From Bordetella genomosp. 1 (lineage in GTDB: Bacteria; Pseudomonadota; Gammaproteobacteria; Burkholderiales; Burkholderiaceae_B), in assembly GCF_002261335.1 (NCBI RefSeq), contig NZ_NEVL01000005.1, forward strand, positions 186,001-250,000: a stretch of 64,000 nt of DNA, written 5' to 3'. Under the pieces are notes generated by a model. The model ran no database searches. It was given only the letters and a program-made list of their open reading frames with translations, and was not told the DNA's origin. How positions within the stretch are numbered: the first letter of the stretch is position 1; the number at the start of each line of letters is the position of its first letter. Below, in pieces: positions 31,220 through 39,968 of this stretch. The position numbers and the translations under genes were made by a program.

Positions 31220-33463
31220 ATGGTCATCAACGCTTCGTCCACGCCCGCGCCGGAATTGAATCTCGCCGCGTGCGAGAATGAACCGATCCGTATCCCCGGC
31301 AGCATCCAGCCTCACGGGCTGTTGATCGCCCTCGACGCCTCGACCTACGCCATCGAGCAGGTCAGTGCCAATGCGGGGCCGCTGCTCGGCCACGACACCG
31401 CCAGCCTGCTCGGGCAGGACGTGCGCAAGGTGTTCGGCGCCGGGCTGATGGCCATCCTGCCCGGAACGCCTCCCGACGAGCGTGCCGTGTATCTCGGCCC
31501 GCTCGAGGTTTCCGGCGCCGCCTACCACGCCACGATGTTCCGCGCCGCGCCCGGCACGCTGGTGCTCGAGTTCGAGGTGCAGGCGGGCGCCCCGTCGGGC
31601 TCGCTCGACACGCTCTATCCCCATATCCGCGAGTACATGGAGCGGGTGCCCGCCACCACCTCGCTCGAGGAGCTGCACGCCTATACCGCCGCCGAGGTGC
31701 GCCGCATCACCGGTTTCGACCGGGTGCTGATCTATTGCTTCGACGAAGACTGGCACAGCACGGTGGTGGGCGAATCGGGCAACCAGGCCCTGCCCTCCTA
31801 TCTCGGCCTGCGCTTTCCCGCCGGCGACATCCCCGCGCAGGCGCGCGAGCTCTACCGCGTCAATCGCGTGCGGCTGATCCCCGACATCGAGTACGCGCCG
31901 GTGCCGCTGGTGCCGGCGCTCAACCCGCAGACCCGCGCGCCGCTCGACCTCACCTATTCGACGCTGCGCAGCGTCTCCCCGGTCCATGTGCAATACATGC
32001 GCAACATGGGCACGCCGTCGTCGATGTCGTTCTCCATCATGGAAGACGGCCGGCTCTGGGGCCTGATGTCGTGCCACCACGCGCAGGCCAAGCGCGCGCC
32101 GCTGCACATCCGCACCGCCTGCGACCTGATCGCCCAGGTGCTGGGCATGCAGCTCTCGCGCCGTGCCCGCGCCGCGGATGCGCTCGAACGCGTGTCGCTG
32201 CAGAGCATCCAGGCCCGGCTGCTGGCCGACATGGCGGCCGAAAAGCACTTCGTCGACGGCCTGGTGGCGCACCCCGAGGACCTGCTGGCGCTGGCCAATG
32301 CCCAGGGCGCGGCCGTGCTGTTCGCGGGCGAGGTCCGCACCGTCGGCGCCACGCCCGGCGAATCGCAGCTGCGGCTGATCGCCGACTGGCTGGCGCGCGA
32401 GCAGCCGATGCGCGAGGTGTATGCCACCCAGCGCCTGCGCGACGCGATCCCGGAGGCGGCGCAATGGGGCGACACGGCCAGCGGCATGCTGGCGATCTCG
32501 ATCTCGCAGATGCACAACAGCTATGTGCTGTGGTTCCGCCCCGAAGTGGTGCAGACGGTGAACTGGGGCGGCGACCCGCGCAAGCCGTCCCCCGCGAGCG
32601 GGCCGCTGCATCCGCGCAACTCGTTCGAGATCTGGAAGGAAACCGTGCGCGACCAGGCCCATCCCTGGAGCGCGCCCGAGGTCGACACCGCGCAATCGTT
32701 CCGCGCCGCCATCCTGAGCATCGTGATGCGCAAGGCCGAGGAGCTGGCCGCCCTGACCGATGAGCTCAAGCGCAGCAACAAGGAGCTGGAGGCGTTTTCC
32801 TATTCGGTGTCGCACGATCTGCGGGCGCCGTTCCGCCACATCGTGGGCTATGCCGAGCTGCTGAAAGACACCGAGGGCGTGCGCGACGACGAGCGCGCGA
32901 CCCGGTACGTGGACACCATCATCGAATCGGCTTTCACCGCCGGCCAGCTGGTGGACGACCTGCTGGGCTTCTCGCAGGTCGGCCGCTCCACGCTGGCGCC
33001 GACCCAGATCGACATGAACCGGCTGGTGCACGACACCCGCGACGTGTTCAGCAGCAGCACGGAAGGACGCCGTATCGAATGGCAGGTCGATGACCTCGCG
33101 CCGGCCTGGGGCGACGGCGGCATGCTGCGCCAGGTGGTGCAGAATCTGGTCGGCAACGCCATCAAATACACCCGTCCGCGCGACCCCGCCGTGATCCGCA
33201 TTTCGAGCACACGCGAAAACGGAGAAATCGTCTATCGTTTCGCAGATAATGGCGTCGGTTTCGACATGGCCTACGTCAACAAGCTCTTCGGCGTATTCCA
33301 GCGGCTGCACCGCATGGAAGAGTTCGAGGGCACCGGAATCGGCCTGGCGAATGTGCGCCGGATTGCCGAACGCCACGGCGGCCGGGCCTGGGCCGAAGGC
33401 CAGGTCGACCACGGCGCCACCTTTTACTTTGCCTTGCCTGACAAGCAGGACGTCCGCACATGA
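31220..33463 (+). CDS. bphP: bacteriophytochrome photoreceptor histidine kinase
   Basis: A 747-residue red/far-red photoreceptor kinase. Domain order is PAS (about 15-120), GAF (about 140-310), PHY (about 320-510), HisKA and HATPase. Cys18 (LAACENEPIRIPG) is the expected biliverdin attachment site. The GAF domain holds the DIP motif with Asp203 (PAGDIPAQAR) and conserved His256 and His286; the PHY domain has PRNSFEIWKETV, typical of the tongue. The phosphoacceptor is His532 (SVSHDLRAPFRH). A haem oxygenase gene (bphO), needed to make biliverdin, is not next to it. The start at 31220 is the first that gives the short PAS N-terminus. Its stop overlaps the receiver gene (ATGA). Confidence 0.95.
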   Translation: MVINASSTPAPELNLAACENEPIRIPGSIQPHGLLIALDASTYAIEQVSANAGPLLGHDTASLLGQDVRKVFGAGLMAILPGTPPDERAVYLGPLEVSGAAYHATMFRAAPGTLVLEFEVQAGAPSGSLDTLYPHIREYMERVPATTSLEELHAYTAAEVRRITGFDRVLIYCFDEDWHSTVVGESGNQALPSYLGLRFPAGDIPAQARELYRVNRVRLIPDIEYAPVPLVPALNPQTRAPLDLTYSTLRSVSPVHVQYMRNMGTPSSMSFSIMEDGRLWGLMSCHHAQAKRAPLHIRTACDLIAQVLGMQLSRRARAADALERVSLQSIQARLLADMAAEKHFVDGLVAHPEDLLALANAQGAAVLFAGEVRTVGATPGESQLRLIADWLAREQPMREVYATQRLRDAIPEAAQWGDTASGMLAISISQMHNSYVLWFRPEVVQTVNWGGDPRKPSPASGPLHPRNSFEIWKETVRDQAHPWSAPEVDTAQSFRAAILSIVMRKAEELAALTDELKRSNKELEAFSYSVSHDLRAPFRHIVGYAELLKDTEGVRDDERATRYVDTIIESAFTAGQLVDDLLGFSQVGRSTLAPTQIDMNRLVHDTRDVFSSSTEGRRIEWQVDDLAPAWGDGGMLRQVVQNLVGNAIKYTRPRDPAVIRISSTRENGEIVYRFADNGVGFDMAYVNKLFGVFQRLHRMEEFEGTGIGLANVRRIAERHGGRAWAEGQVDHGATFYFALPDKQDVRT

Positions 33464-33933
33464 GTTCACTGAAAAAAATACTGCTGGTCGAAGACAACCC
33501 CAAGGACCTCGAGCTCACGCTCGTCGCGCTGGAGCGCAGCCAGCTCGCGAACGAGGTCATCACCGCCCGCGACGGCGTCGAAGCGCTGGACTGGCTCCTG
33601 TCGCAGGGCGCACACGCGGGCCGCTCCGATGGCGATCCCGCCGTGGTGCTGCTCGATCTGAAATTGCCCAAGATCGACGGCCTCGAGGTGCTGGAGCGCA
33701 TCAAGAAGAATCCCGACACCCGCCACATCCCGGTGGTCATGCTGACCGCCTCGCGCGAGGAGTCGGACCTGGTCAAGAGCTACGACCTGGGCGTGAACGC
33801 CTTCGTCGTCAAGCCGGTGGACTTCCAGGATTTCTTCCGCGCCATCCGCGAGCTCGGCATGTTCTGGGCCATCCTGAACGAAACACATCCGGGCAAGGTT
33901 CGCACCGTGCCGATGAAAGTCACCCCCGCCTGA
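33460..33933 (+). CDS. single-domain response regulator, phytochrome partner
   Basis: A 157-residue receiver of the Rcp1/BphRR type with no output domain. Phosphoacceptor Asp66 lies in VVLLDLKLPKIDG; the N-terminal acidic pair is in LLVEDNPKD, and the conserved Thr and Lys are in VVMLTASREE and FVVKPVD. Starting inside the stop codon of bphP, it is its probable phosphorylation partner. In cyanobacterial and proteobacterial phytochromes such receivers pass the signal to further partners, which could here be the hybrid kinase encoded next. Confidence 0.94.
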   Translation: MSSLKKILLVEDNPKDLELTLVALERSQLANEVITARDGVEALDWLLSQGAHAGRSDGDPAVVLLDLKLPKIDGLEVLERIKKNPDTRHIPVVMLTASREESDLVKSYDLGVNAFVVKPVDFQDFFRAIRELGMFWAILNETHPGKVRTVPMKVTPA

Positions 33934-33937
33934 ACGC

Positions 33938-36370
33938 ATGAATCGCCAGTCGCTTTCCATTCTGCTGCTCGAAGACAGCGACCTCGACGCCGAACTGGTG
34001 CAGGAGTACCTGCGCCGGGGCGGCCTGGACGCATCGATCAACCGCGTCTGGACGCGACAGGCCTTCGCCAATGCCCTGCAGGAACGCAGCTACGACCTGA
34101 TCCTCGCGGATTACGTGCTGCCGGCCTTCGACGGCATGAGCGCGCTCGACATGGCGCATGCCGTCGCCCCTCACACGCCCTTCATCTTCGTCTCCGGCAC
34201 GCTGGGTGAAGAGGTGGCGATCGAATCGCTCAAGCGCGGCGCCACCGATTACGTGGTCAAGCAGCGCCTGGCGCGCCTGCCCGCCGCCGTGGAGCGCGCC
34301 TTCACCGAGGCGCGCGAACGGCAGGCCCGGCGCACGGCGGAGTCGCGCCTGCAGGAAATCAACGCCTCGCTGGAGGCGGCGGTGCAGACCCGCACGCGCG
34401 AACGCGACGTGGTGTGGCGCCTGAGCCAGGATCTGTTCATCATCTGCGACGCGCAGGGCATCATCCAGAGCGCCAATCCGGCCAGCATGATGGCGCTCGA
34501 CGCCTCCGACCTGCGCGGCCTGTCGTTCGCCGACCAGGTGGCGCCGGCCGACCGCGAGCCCGCGCGCCAGGCCATGGCGCGCAGCGCGCGCGGCGAGGTG
34601 CTGCGCGACGTGGACCTGCGCCTGCAGGTGGGCACGCGCCAGCGCTGGTATGCCTGGACCTTCGTGCCCACCGAGGCCGGCCACTTCTACGCCGCCGGCC
34701 GCGACGTGGACGACCGGCGCGAGCTCGAATCGCGCCTGCGCCAGGTGCAGAAGATGGAATCGCTGGGCCAGCTCACCGGCGGCGTGGCGCACGACTTCAA
34801 CAACCTGCTCACCATCATCCTGGGCAACCTCGAACGCGTGCAGCGTTCCAAGTCGCCCCTGACGCAGCAGCAGCGCGATGCGCTGGCCAACGCGGCCAGC
34901 GGCGCGCGCCGTGCCGCCGAGCTCACCGGCAGCCTGCTGGCCTTCTCGCGGCGCCAGCCGCTCGCGCCGCGCCGCCTCGATCTCAACGGCCTCACGCGCG
35001 GGCTGTCGGAGCTGCTGGCGCGCACGCTGGGCGAGCAGATCACGCTCGACTTCACGCTGGCCGACGACGCCTGGCCGGTGGAGGCCGATCCGAACCAGCT
35101 CGAGAACGCCATCATCAACCTGGCGGTGAATGCGCGCGATGCCATGCCCGACGGCGGGTCGCTGCGCCTGCGCACGCAAAACACCACGCTCGATGCCGAC
35201 TACTGCGCGCGCCAGGAAGGCGTGCGGCCCGGCGATTACCTGATGCTGCGCATCTCCGACACGGGCGTCGGCATGGACGAGGCCACCATGGCCAAGGTGT
35301 TCGAGCCCTTCTTCACCACCAAGGCCGCCGGCCACGGCACGGGCCTGGGCCTGAGCCAGGTCTACGGTTTCGTGGCGCAGTCGGGCGGCCACGTGCGCAT
35401 CGCCTCCGCGCTGCGCAAGGGCACCACGATCGACCTGTTCCTGCCGCGCACCACCGCCGCCGCCACCGAGCAGGCCCTGCCCGAAACCGATCCTGCCGCC
35501 CCGCCTGCGCGCGCGCGCGAAGGCGAAACGGTGCTGGTCGTCGAAGACAACGACGGCGTGCGCGAGCACGCCCTGGACGCGCTGCAGGCCCTGGGCTACC
35601 AGACCCTGGCCGCGGCCCATGCCGAGGCCGCGCTGGCGCTGATCGACACGCCGGCACGCATCGACCTGCTGTTCACCGACGTGGGCCTGCCGGGCATGAA
35701 CGGCCGCCAGCTGGCGGCCGCGGTGCGCGAACGCCGTCCCGCGCTGCCGGTGCTCTACACCTCGGCCTACGCGGCCGAATCGCTGCTGCGCCAGGGCCGG
35801 CTCGACGCCGACGTGGCGCTGCTGGCCAAGCCCTACGAACACCACGACCTGGCCCGCATGGTGCGCATGCAGCTCGACAGCGCGGGCAGCTCCGCGGCGA
35901 GTGCGGCGGCCAGCACGGCAGCCGATGCGGTCGTCAGTGCGCCGCCGGTCGGCTCGATCTCCGCGGCCGCGGCGCAGCGCACCGCCCCGGCCGGCGCGCG
36001 CCCGCGCGTGCTGGTGGTCGAAGACGACGAACTGCTGCGCGAACTCACCGCCGAGATGCTCGACGGCGAAGGCTACGATGCCACCCTGGCCGCCACCGGC
36101 GGCGAAGCGCTCGGCGTCATCGGCCAGGACGCCGCGCCGGCGTTCAGCGCCGCGCTGATCGACGTCGGCCTGCCCGACATGAGCGGCGCCGACCTGGCCG
36201 CCCAGTTGCGCAGCCTTCATCCCGCGCTGCCCCTGCTCATGGTCAGCGGCGCGCCCTCCCCGGCCTTGCAGGCCCGTTTCGACGGCGACATCCGCTTCGA
36301 CTACCTGCCCAAGCCCTACCGCAGCGAACACCTGTTCGAGGCCCTGGCCCGGCTGCGCGCGCGCGCCTGA
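33938..36370 (+). CDS. REC-PAS-histidine kinase-REC-REC hybrid signalling protein
   Basis: An 810-residue soluble hybrid with three receivers. REC1 (about 5-125) has Asp58 (LILADYVLP). A coiled segment (EARERQARRTAESRLQEINA) leads to a PAS domain (about 155-265), then the kinase with His285 ([14 protein letters not shown]), N-box INLAVNARDAM, DTGVGM and GTGLGL. REC2 has Asp581 (LLFTDVGLPG) and REC3 has Asp742 (AALIDVGLPD); an Ala/Ser-rich linker joins them (about 648-685). It starts four bases after the receiver gene, so it belongs to the phytochrome operon. REC1 at the N-terminus could receive phosphate or bind partner proteins and so control the kinase in response to light (inference). Confidence 0.92.
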   Translation: MNRQSLSILLLEDSDLDAELVQEYLRRGGLDASINRVWTRQAFANALQERSYDLILADYVLPAFDGMSALDMAHAVAPHTPFIFVSGTLGEEVAIESLKRGATDYVVKQRLARLPAAVERAFTEARERQARRTAESRLQEINASLEAAVQTRTRERDVVWRLSQDLFIICDAQGIIQSANPASMMALDASDLRGLSFADQVAPADREPARQAMARSARGEVLRDVDLRLQVGTRQRWYAWTFVPTEAGHFYAAGRDVDDRRELESRLRQVQKMESLGQLTGGVAHDFNNLLTIILGNLERVQRSKSPLTQQQRDALANAASGARRAAELTGSLLAFSRRQPLAPRRLDLNGLTRGLSELLARTLGEQITLDFTLADDAWPVEADPNQLENAIINLAVNARDAMPDGGSLRLRTQNTTLDADYCARQEGVRPGDYLMLRISDTGVGMDEATMAKVFEPFFTTKAAGHGTGLGLSQVYGFVAQSGGHVRIASALRKGTTIDLFLPRTTAAATEQALPETDPAAPPARAREGETVLVVEDNDGVREHALDALQALGYQTLAAAHAEAALALIDTPARIDLLFTDVGLPGMNGRQLAAAVRERRPALPVLYTSAYAAESLLRQGRLDADVALLAKPYEHHDLARMVRMQLDSAGSSAASAAASTAADAVVSAPPVGSISAAAAQRTAPAGARPRVLVVEDDELLRELTAEMLDGEGYDATLAATGGEALGVIGQDAAPAFSAALIDVGLPDMSGADLAAQLRSLHPALPLLMVSGAPSPALQARFDGDIRFDYLPKPYRSEHLFEALARLRARA

Positions 36371-36722
36371 CGCGCGTGCCGCGCCGTGCGCGGCCGCGCA
36401 CGCAAAAACTCGTCACGGTTCAGACAAGTTTGGTCACGCCTGCGTCGCGCCGCGCCATCCCAAGTCAGTACACTTCCGCGCAAGCCATTGCCTGCAATGC
36501 GGCCCCTCGGGCCGGGCTCGCCTGAGCCGCTTTGCGTTGGCCCGCGGCCAGACGGTCTTCGAGCAGGACCGCCCGGCCGCGCGCCGTTGCCGCTTCGCAC
36601 CGCGCGCCCTGCAAGGCCGCCTTGTCCGGCCGCCCGCCGCGCGTGCGAAGCCTAGCCACGCCCGGCATGGGCCGGGTGTGATCGAGTGTTAGAGGCCGGA
36701 CGGCAGCGTCCGGGGGGACTGC
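36371..36722. other. intergenic region before the WG-repeat operon
   Basis: 352 bases without a credible gene. The 18-bp palindrome CGTGCGCGGCCGCGCACG (36385-36402), followed by AAAAACT, may end the phytochrome operon transcript. The region 36403-36480 is less GC-rich and probably holds the promoter of the next operon, though I cannot fix its hexamers. Two hairpins lie at the gene-proximal end (36661-36676 and 36696-36713). Confidence 0.5.
36661..36713 (+). promoter_or_regulatory. two leader hairpins before the WG-repeat operon
   Basis: CCCGGC-ATGG-GCCGGG (36661-36676) and CCGGACG-GCAG-CGTCCGG (36696-36713). The second stem ends inside the G-run (36712-36717) that is the only ribosome-binding-like sequence before the ATG at 36723, so folding could hide it. 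A translational control role is inferred from position. Confidence 0.4.
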
Positions 36723-39700
36723 ATGAGAACGGCTGAAGGAACGCACGGGCGCGATCGCGCGCGCCCGCAACCATCCGGGCGCACCCGCCCGCACCCTGCC
36801 CTGCATTGGGCCGCCCTGGCGGTCGCATGCGCGCTGTCGGCCCAGGCCCGGGCCCAGGCGGACACGCCTGCGGCCGATCCGCCGCCGCCCGTGCCGCTGG
36901 TCGATCAGCAGGACGCGGCCGACGCCACCTGGACCTGGGCCAACACCTGCGTCTCGAACACGATGCGCGACACCGACTGCGCGCGCGACTTCAGCGAAGG
37001 CCTGGCGGCCGTCAAGCTCGCGGCCGGCGAGGGCGACGATGCGCGCTGGGGCTACATCGATGCACAGGGCCGCGTGGCGATCGGCCCGTCCTATGCCGAG
37101 GCCGAGCCGTTCCAGAACGGCCTGGCGGCCGCGATGCAGGACGGCAAATGGGGCTATCTCGACCGGCAGGGCAAGTGGGCCATCGCGCCGCGTTTCGACA
37201 GCGCCACCGGCTTCAACGCCGAAGGCAGCGCCCTCGTCACCCTGAACGAGCACGATGTGCTCATCGACCGCCAGGGCAAGGTCCTGAAGACCTTCCCGCT
37301 CGGCACGCGCACCTGGGGTTTCCAGCCGGGCCAGCGCCTGGCCGCCATGGAAGGCCCGAGCACGGCGCTGCTGCTCGACACCCGCACGGGCAAGGCCCGC
37401 GCGCTGCCCGACGACGTGATGGCGCTGGGCGAGCCGCAGGGCGGATTGTTGCCCGCGCAATCGCGCAGCTCGCGCTACGGCGGCGAATGGGGCATGCTCG
37501 ATGACCAGGGCCGCTGGGCCGTGCGGCCGGACGTGCTGCGCTCGCGCGAGGCGCCGCGCCGCATCGGCACGCACTTCGCCGTGCTTCGCGACGACACCTG
37601 GCAGGTGGTCGACGGGGCCAGCGGCAAGCCGGCCGACGAAGCGCGCTACCGCGGCGTGCAGAACGTGGGCGACAGTCTCTGGGCGCTGCAACGCACGGAA
37701 GGCGGCTTCATCGTGGTGGATGCGCGGCTCCAGACCGTGATGCAGGATCCGGCCGAATACCTGCGGCTCGACCAGCGCGAGGGTTGGATCCTGGTGCAGG
37801 GCGAGCAGGGCACGATGCTGGTGCCGCCGCAGGGCAAGCCGGTGACGCTCGACGCGGGCCACTACTCGATCGAATTCCGCAACGGCCGCGCCTGGGTCAG
37901 CCAGACGCGCCCCGACGCCACGCCGACGATCGCGCCGCCCACGCCACCGTCGCCCCCGGGCATGCCGCCGCCGCAGGCCGTCGTCGTGCCGCCGCCCCCG
38001 ATGGCGCCGGATGCGGTCGCCGAGGCGGTCACGGAGGCGCCCGAGGAGGCCGACGCGGCCGTCTCGCCGCCCGCCACCGAGGCCGGCCCGGCCGCCGACA
38101 GTACCGAACACGACACCGCGCGGTCGGCAGCCGCTGCTGCGGCGGCCGATGCCGCGGCAGCCGATGCTGCGGCGGCCGACGCCACGGCGGCCGCCGACGT
38201 GGCCGGCGCGGCGCCGGCCGTCGCCGCCGATGCGCAGGATGCGGACGACGCCGCCGTCGACGTCGCCGGCGCCGAGGATTGGGAAGGCGCGCGCGTGGTG
38301 CAGGTCTACGAGCGCGACGGCCGCCCGCTGCTCTCGCCCGCCACGGTCAACGCCATGGGCGCCTACCGGCTCTGGCATTTCAGCGCCGGCCGCGACGCCG
38401 ACGCCGCGGCCGGCGCGCGCCAGCTGCCCCTGGCCTACCTGACGGCGCGCGACTACGAACGCCCGCCCGCGCTGCTGACGCTGTCCGGCGAGCTCGTGTC
38501 GCGCCCGGAGTGGGCCGAGATCGGCGGCGACGACCGCCGCATGCCCGTCGCCGTTCGGACCAAGGACGGCAAGATGGGTGCGGTCGACGCCAACGGCGAC
38601 TGGCAGGTTGCGCCGACGTTCAGCGGCATCGAGTACTTCAATGCCGACTACACCTGGGCCTATACCGGTCGGGGCCGCGGCGACAAGCCCGTGCTGATCG
38701 ATGCCCATGGCAAGCCCGTGCCGCTGCCCGCCCGCATCGCCGAAGACGGCGACCGCCTGCGCGGCGACGTGCTGCGCTATCGCGAGCGCGGCCGCAAAGG
38801 CCGCGAGCAATGGGGCCTGTGGAGCATCAAACGCAACGCCCCCGTGGGCGACGGCATGTACGACTCGCTGCAGGAATTCACCGGCGACTGGGCCGCCGCC
38901 GAGCGCGACGGCAAGTGGGGCGTGATCGACCTGAACGGCAAGTGGGTGGTGGCGCCGACCTTCGAGGGCGGCTACAGCTTCAACTTCCAGGAAGGCGGCA
39001 TCCTGCGGGTCCGCGAGCGCAACGACAACTACCGCCTCATCGATCTGCGCACCGGCCGCAGCAGCGAACCCTTCCGCCAGGAGCCGCGCAAGCTCGGCAA
39101 CGACCGCTGGCTCGGCCAGCGCGACGACGGCTCGCTGGTGCTGGTCGGCCCGATCGGCACCAGCGTGCAGGTCGCGCGCACCCAGCCGGGGCGCCACGAG
39201 GTCTACGGCAACTGGCTGCACCTGTCGTTCGACGGGGGCAACGGCGCGATCGATGCGCGCGGCAACTGGCGCATCGCGCCCGAGCAGGGCGAGTTCAATC
39301 CCTTCTTCGTGCAGCCCGAGGCGCTGGCGCGCCTCTACACCGAGGGCCACTACTACGTGGTGGACGAGCAGGGGCGCAAGGTGTTGCCGCAGCTCGGCGA
39401 CGGCATGCCGCTCGCCTCGATGAAGCGCATCGCGTTCAGCGACGACGAACGCCGCGAGACCCGCGTCACCGACCTGCAGGGCCGCCTCGTCACCACGCTC
39501 GCCGGCACCTACGCCATCGACGACGACCATGCCAGCGAAGGCGTGGTGCCGTACCGCGAGGAGCACGGCCGCTTCGGCCTGCTCGACGCGGCGGGCGTGC
39601 GCATCGTGGGCCCCTACTTCGACAAGCTGGGCGCGATGAAGCAGGGCCGCGCCTGGGCCCAGCGCGCGGACCGCAGCGGCAAGTGGCTCGGCTACATCGA

Positions 39701-39968
39701 CACCACCGGCCGCTATGCGATCCCGCCGCGTTATCTCGAAGCCAACGACTTCGCCGGCGGCCGCGCCCTGGTGCGCGTGCCGGGCCAGCTGCAGTTCATC
39801 GACACCGACGGCAAGCCGATGGCGCGCCTGCTGCCGCTGTGCGGCGTGCTGGCCGTGCTGGACGCCGACGGCCGCGTCACCTGGCCGCGCGAACCGCTGA
39901 CGTGCCAGCGCGCCCGCGCCCTCACCACCGCCGCCCCGGCCAACCCCCAAGCCGCGAAGAATCCGTGA
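36723..39968 (+). CDS. exported WG-repeat protein, first of a pair
   Basis: A 1081-residue protein built of about ten WG repeats. Clear copies are RWGYIDAQGRVAIGPSY, KWGYLDRQGKWAIAPRF, EWGMLDDQGRWAVRP, KWGVIDLNGKWVVAPTF, RFGLLDAAGVRIVGPYF and WLGYIDTTGRYAIPPRY. A basic N-terminus and hydrophobic core ending in ALSAQARAQA (about residue 45) form a signal peptide, so it is likely periplasmic or surface-bound. A 100-residue Pro/Ala-rich linker around residues 400-520 divides the repeats into two blocks. The C-terminus has two Cys (LCGVLAVL and LTCQ), as in the next protein. WG repeats form beta folds for binding; the ligand is unknown. Confidence 0.87.
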   Translation: MRTAEGTHGRDRARPQPSGRTRPHPALHWAALAVACALSAQARAQADTPAADPPPPVPLVDQQDAADATWTWANTCVSNTMRDTDCARDFSEGLAAVKLAAGEGDDARWGYIDAQGRVAIGPSYAEAEPFQNGLAAAMQDGKWGYLDRQGKWAIAPRFDSATGFNAEGSALVTLNEHDVLIDRQGKVLKTFPLGTRTWGFQPGQRLAAMEGPSTALLLDTRTGKARALPDDVMALGEPQGGLLPAQSRSSRYGGEWGMLDDQGRWAVRPDVLRSREAPRRIGTHFAVLRDDTWQVVDGASGKPADEARYRGVQNVGDSLWALQRTEGGFIVVDARLQTVMQDPAEYLRLDQREGWILVQGEQGTMLVPPQGKPVTLDAGHYSIEFRNGRAWVSQTRPDATPTIAPPTPPSPPGMPPPQAVVVPPPPMAPDAVAEAVTEAPEEADAAVSPPATEAGPAADSTEHDTARSAAAAAAADAAAADAAAADATAAADVAGAAPAVAADAQDADDAAVDVAGAEDWEGARVVQVYERDGRPLLSPATVNAMGAYRLWHFSAGRDADAAAGARQLPLAYLTARDYERPPALLTLSGELVSRPEWAEIGGDDRRMPVAVRTKDGKMGAVDANGDWQVAPTFSGIEYFNADYTWAYTGRGRGDKPVLIDAHGKPVPLPARIAEDGDRLRGDVLRYRERGRKGREQWGLWSIKRNAPVGDGMYDSLQEFTGDWAAAERDGKWGVIDLNGKWVVAPTFEGGYSFNFQEGGILRVRERNDNYRLIDLRTGRSSEPFRQEPRKLGNDRWLGQRDDGSLVLVGPIGTSVQVARTQPGRHEVYGNWLHLSFDGGNGAIDARGNWRIAPEQGEFNPFFVQPEALARLYTEGHYYVVDEQGRKVLPQLGDGMPLASMKRIAFSDDERRETRVTDLQGRLVTTLAGTYAIDDDHASEGVVPYREEHGRFGLLDAAGVRIVGPYFDKLGAMKQGRAWAQRADRSGKWLGYIDTTGRYAIPPRYLEANDFAGGRALVRVPGQLQFIDTDGKPMARLLPLCGVLAVLDADGRVTWPREPLTCQRARALTTAAPANPQAAKNP

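Noticed and set aside
31193-33469. A 758-codon frame opposite the phytochrome gene
   Set aside because: Shadow of bphP, which has all expected domains and catalytic residues.
37784-39967. Upstream extension of the second WG-repeat gene, giving a 1694-residue product
   Set aside because: The extension is an out-of-frame reading of the first WG gene. The ATG at 39968 begins with a signal peptide and couples to the upstream stop.
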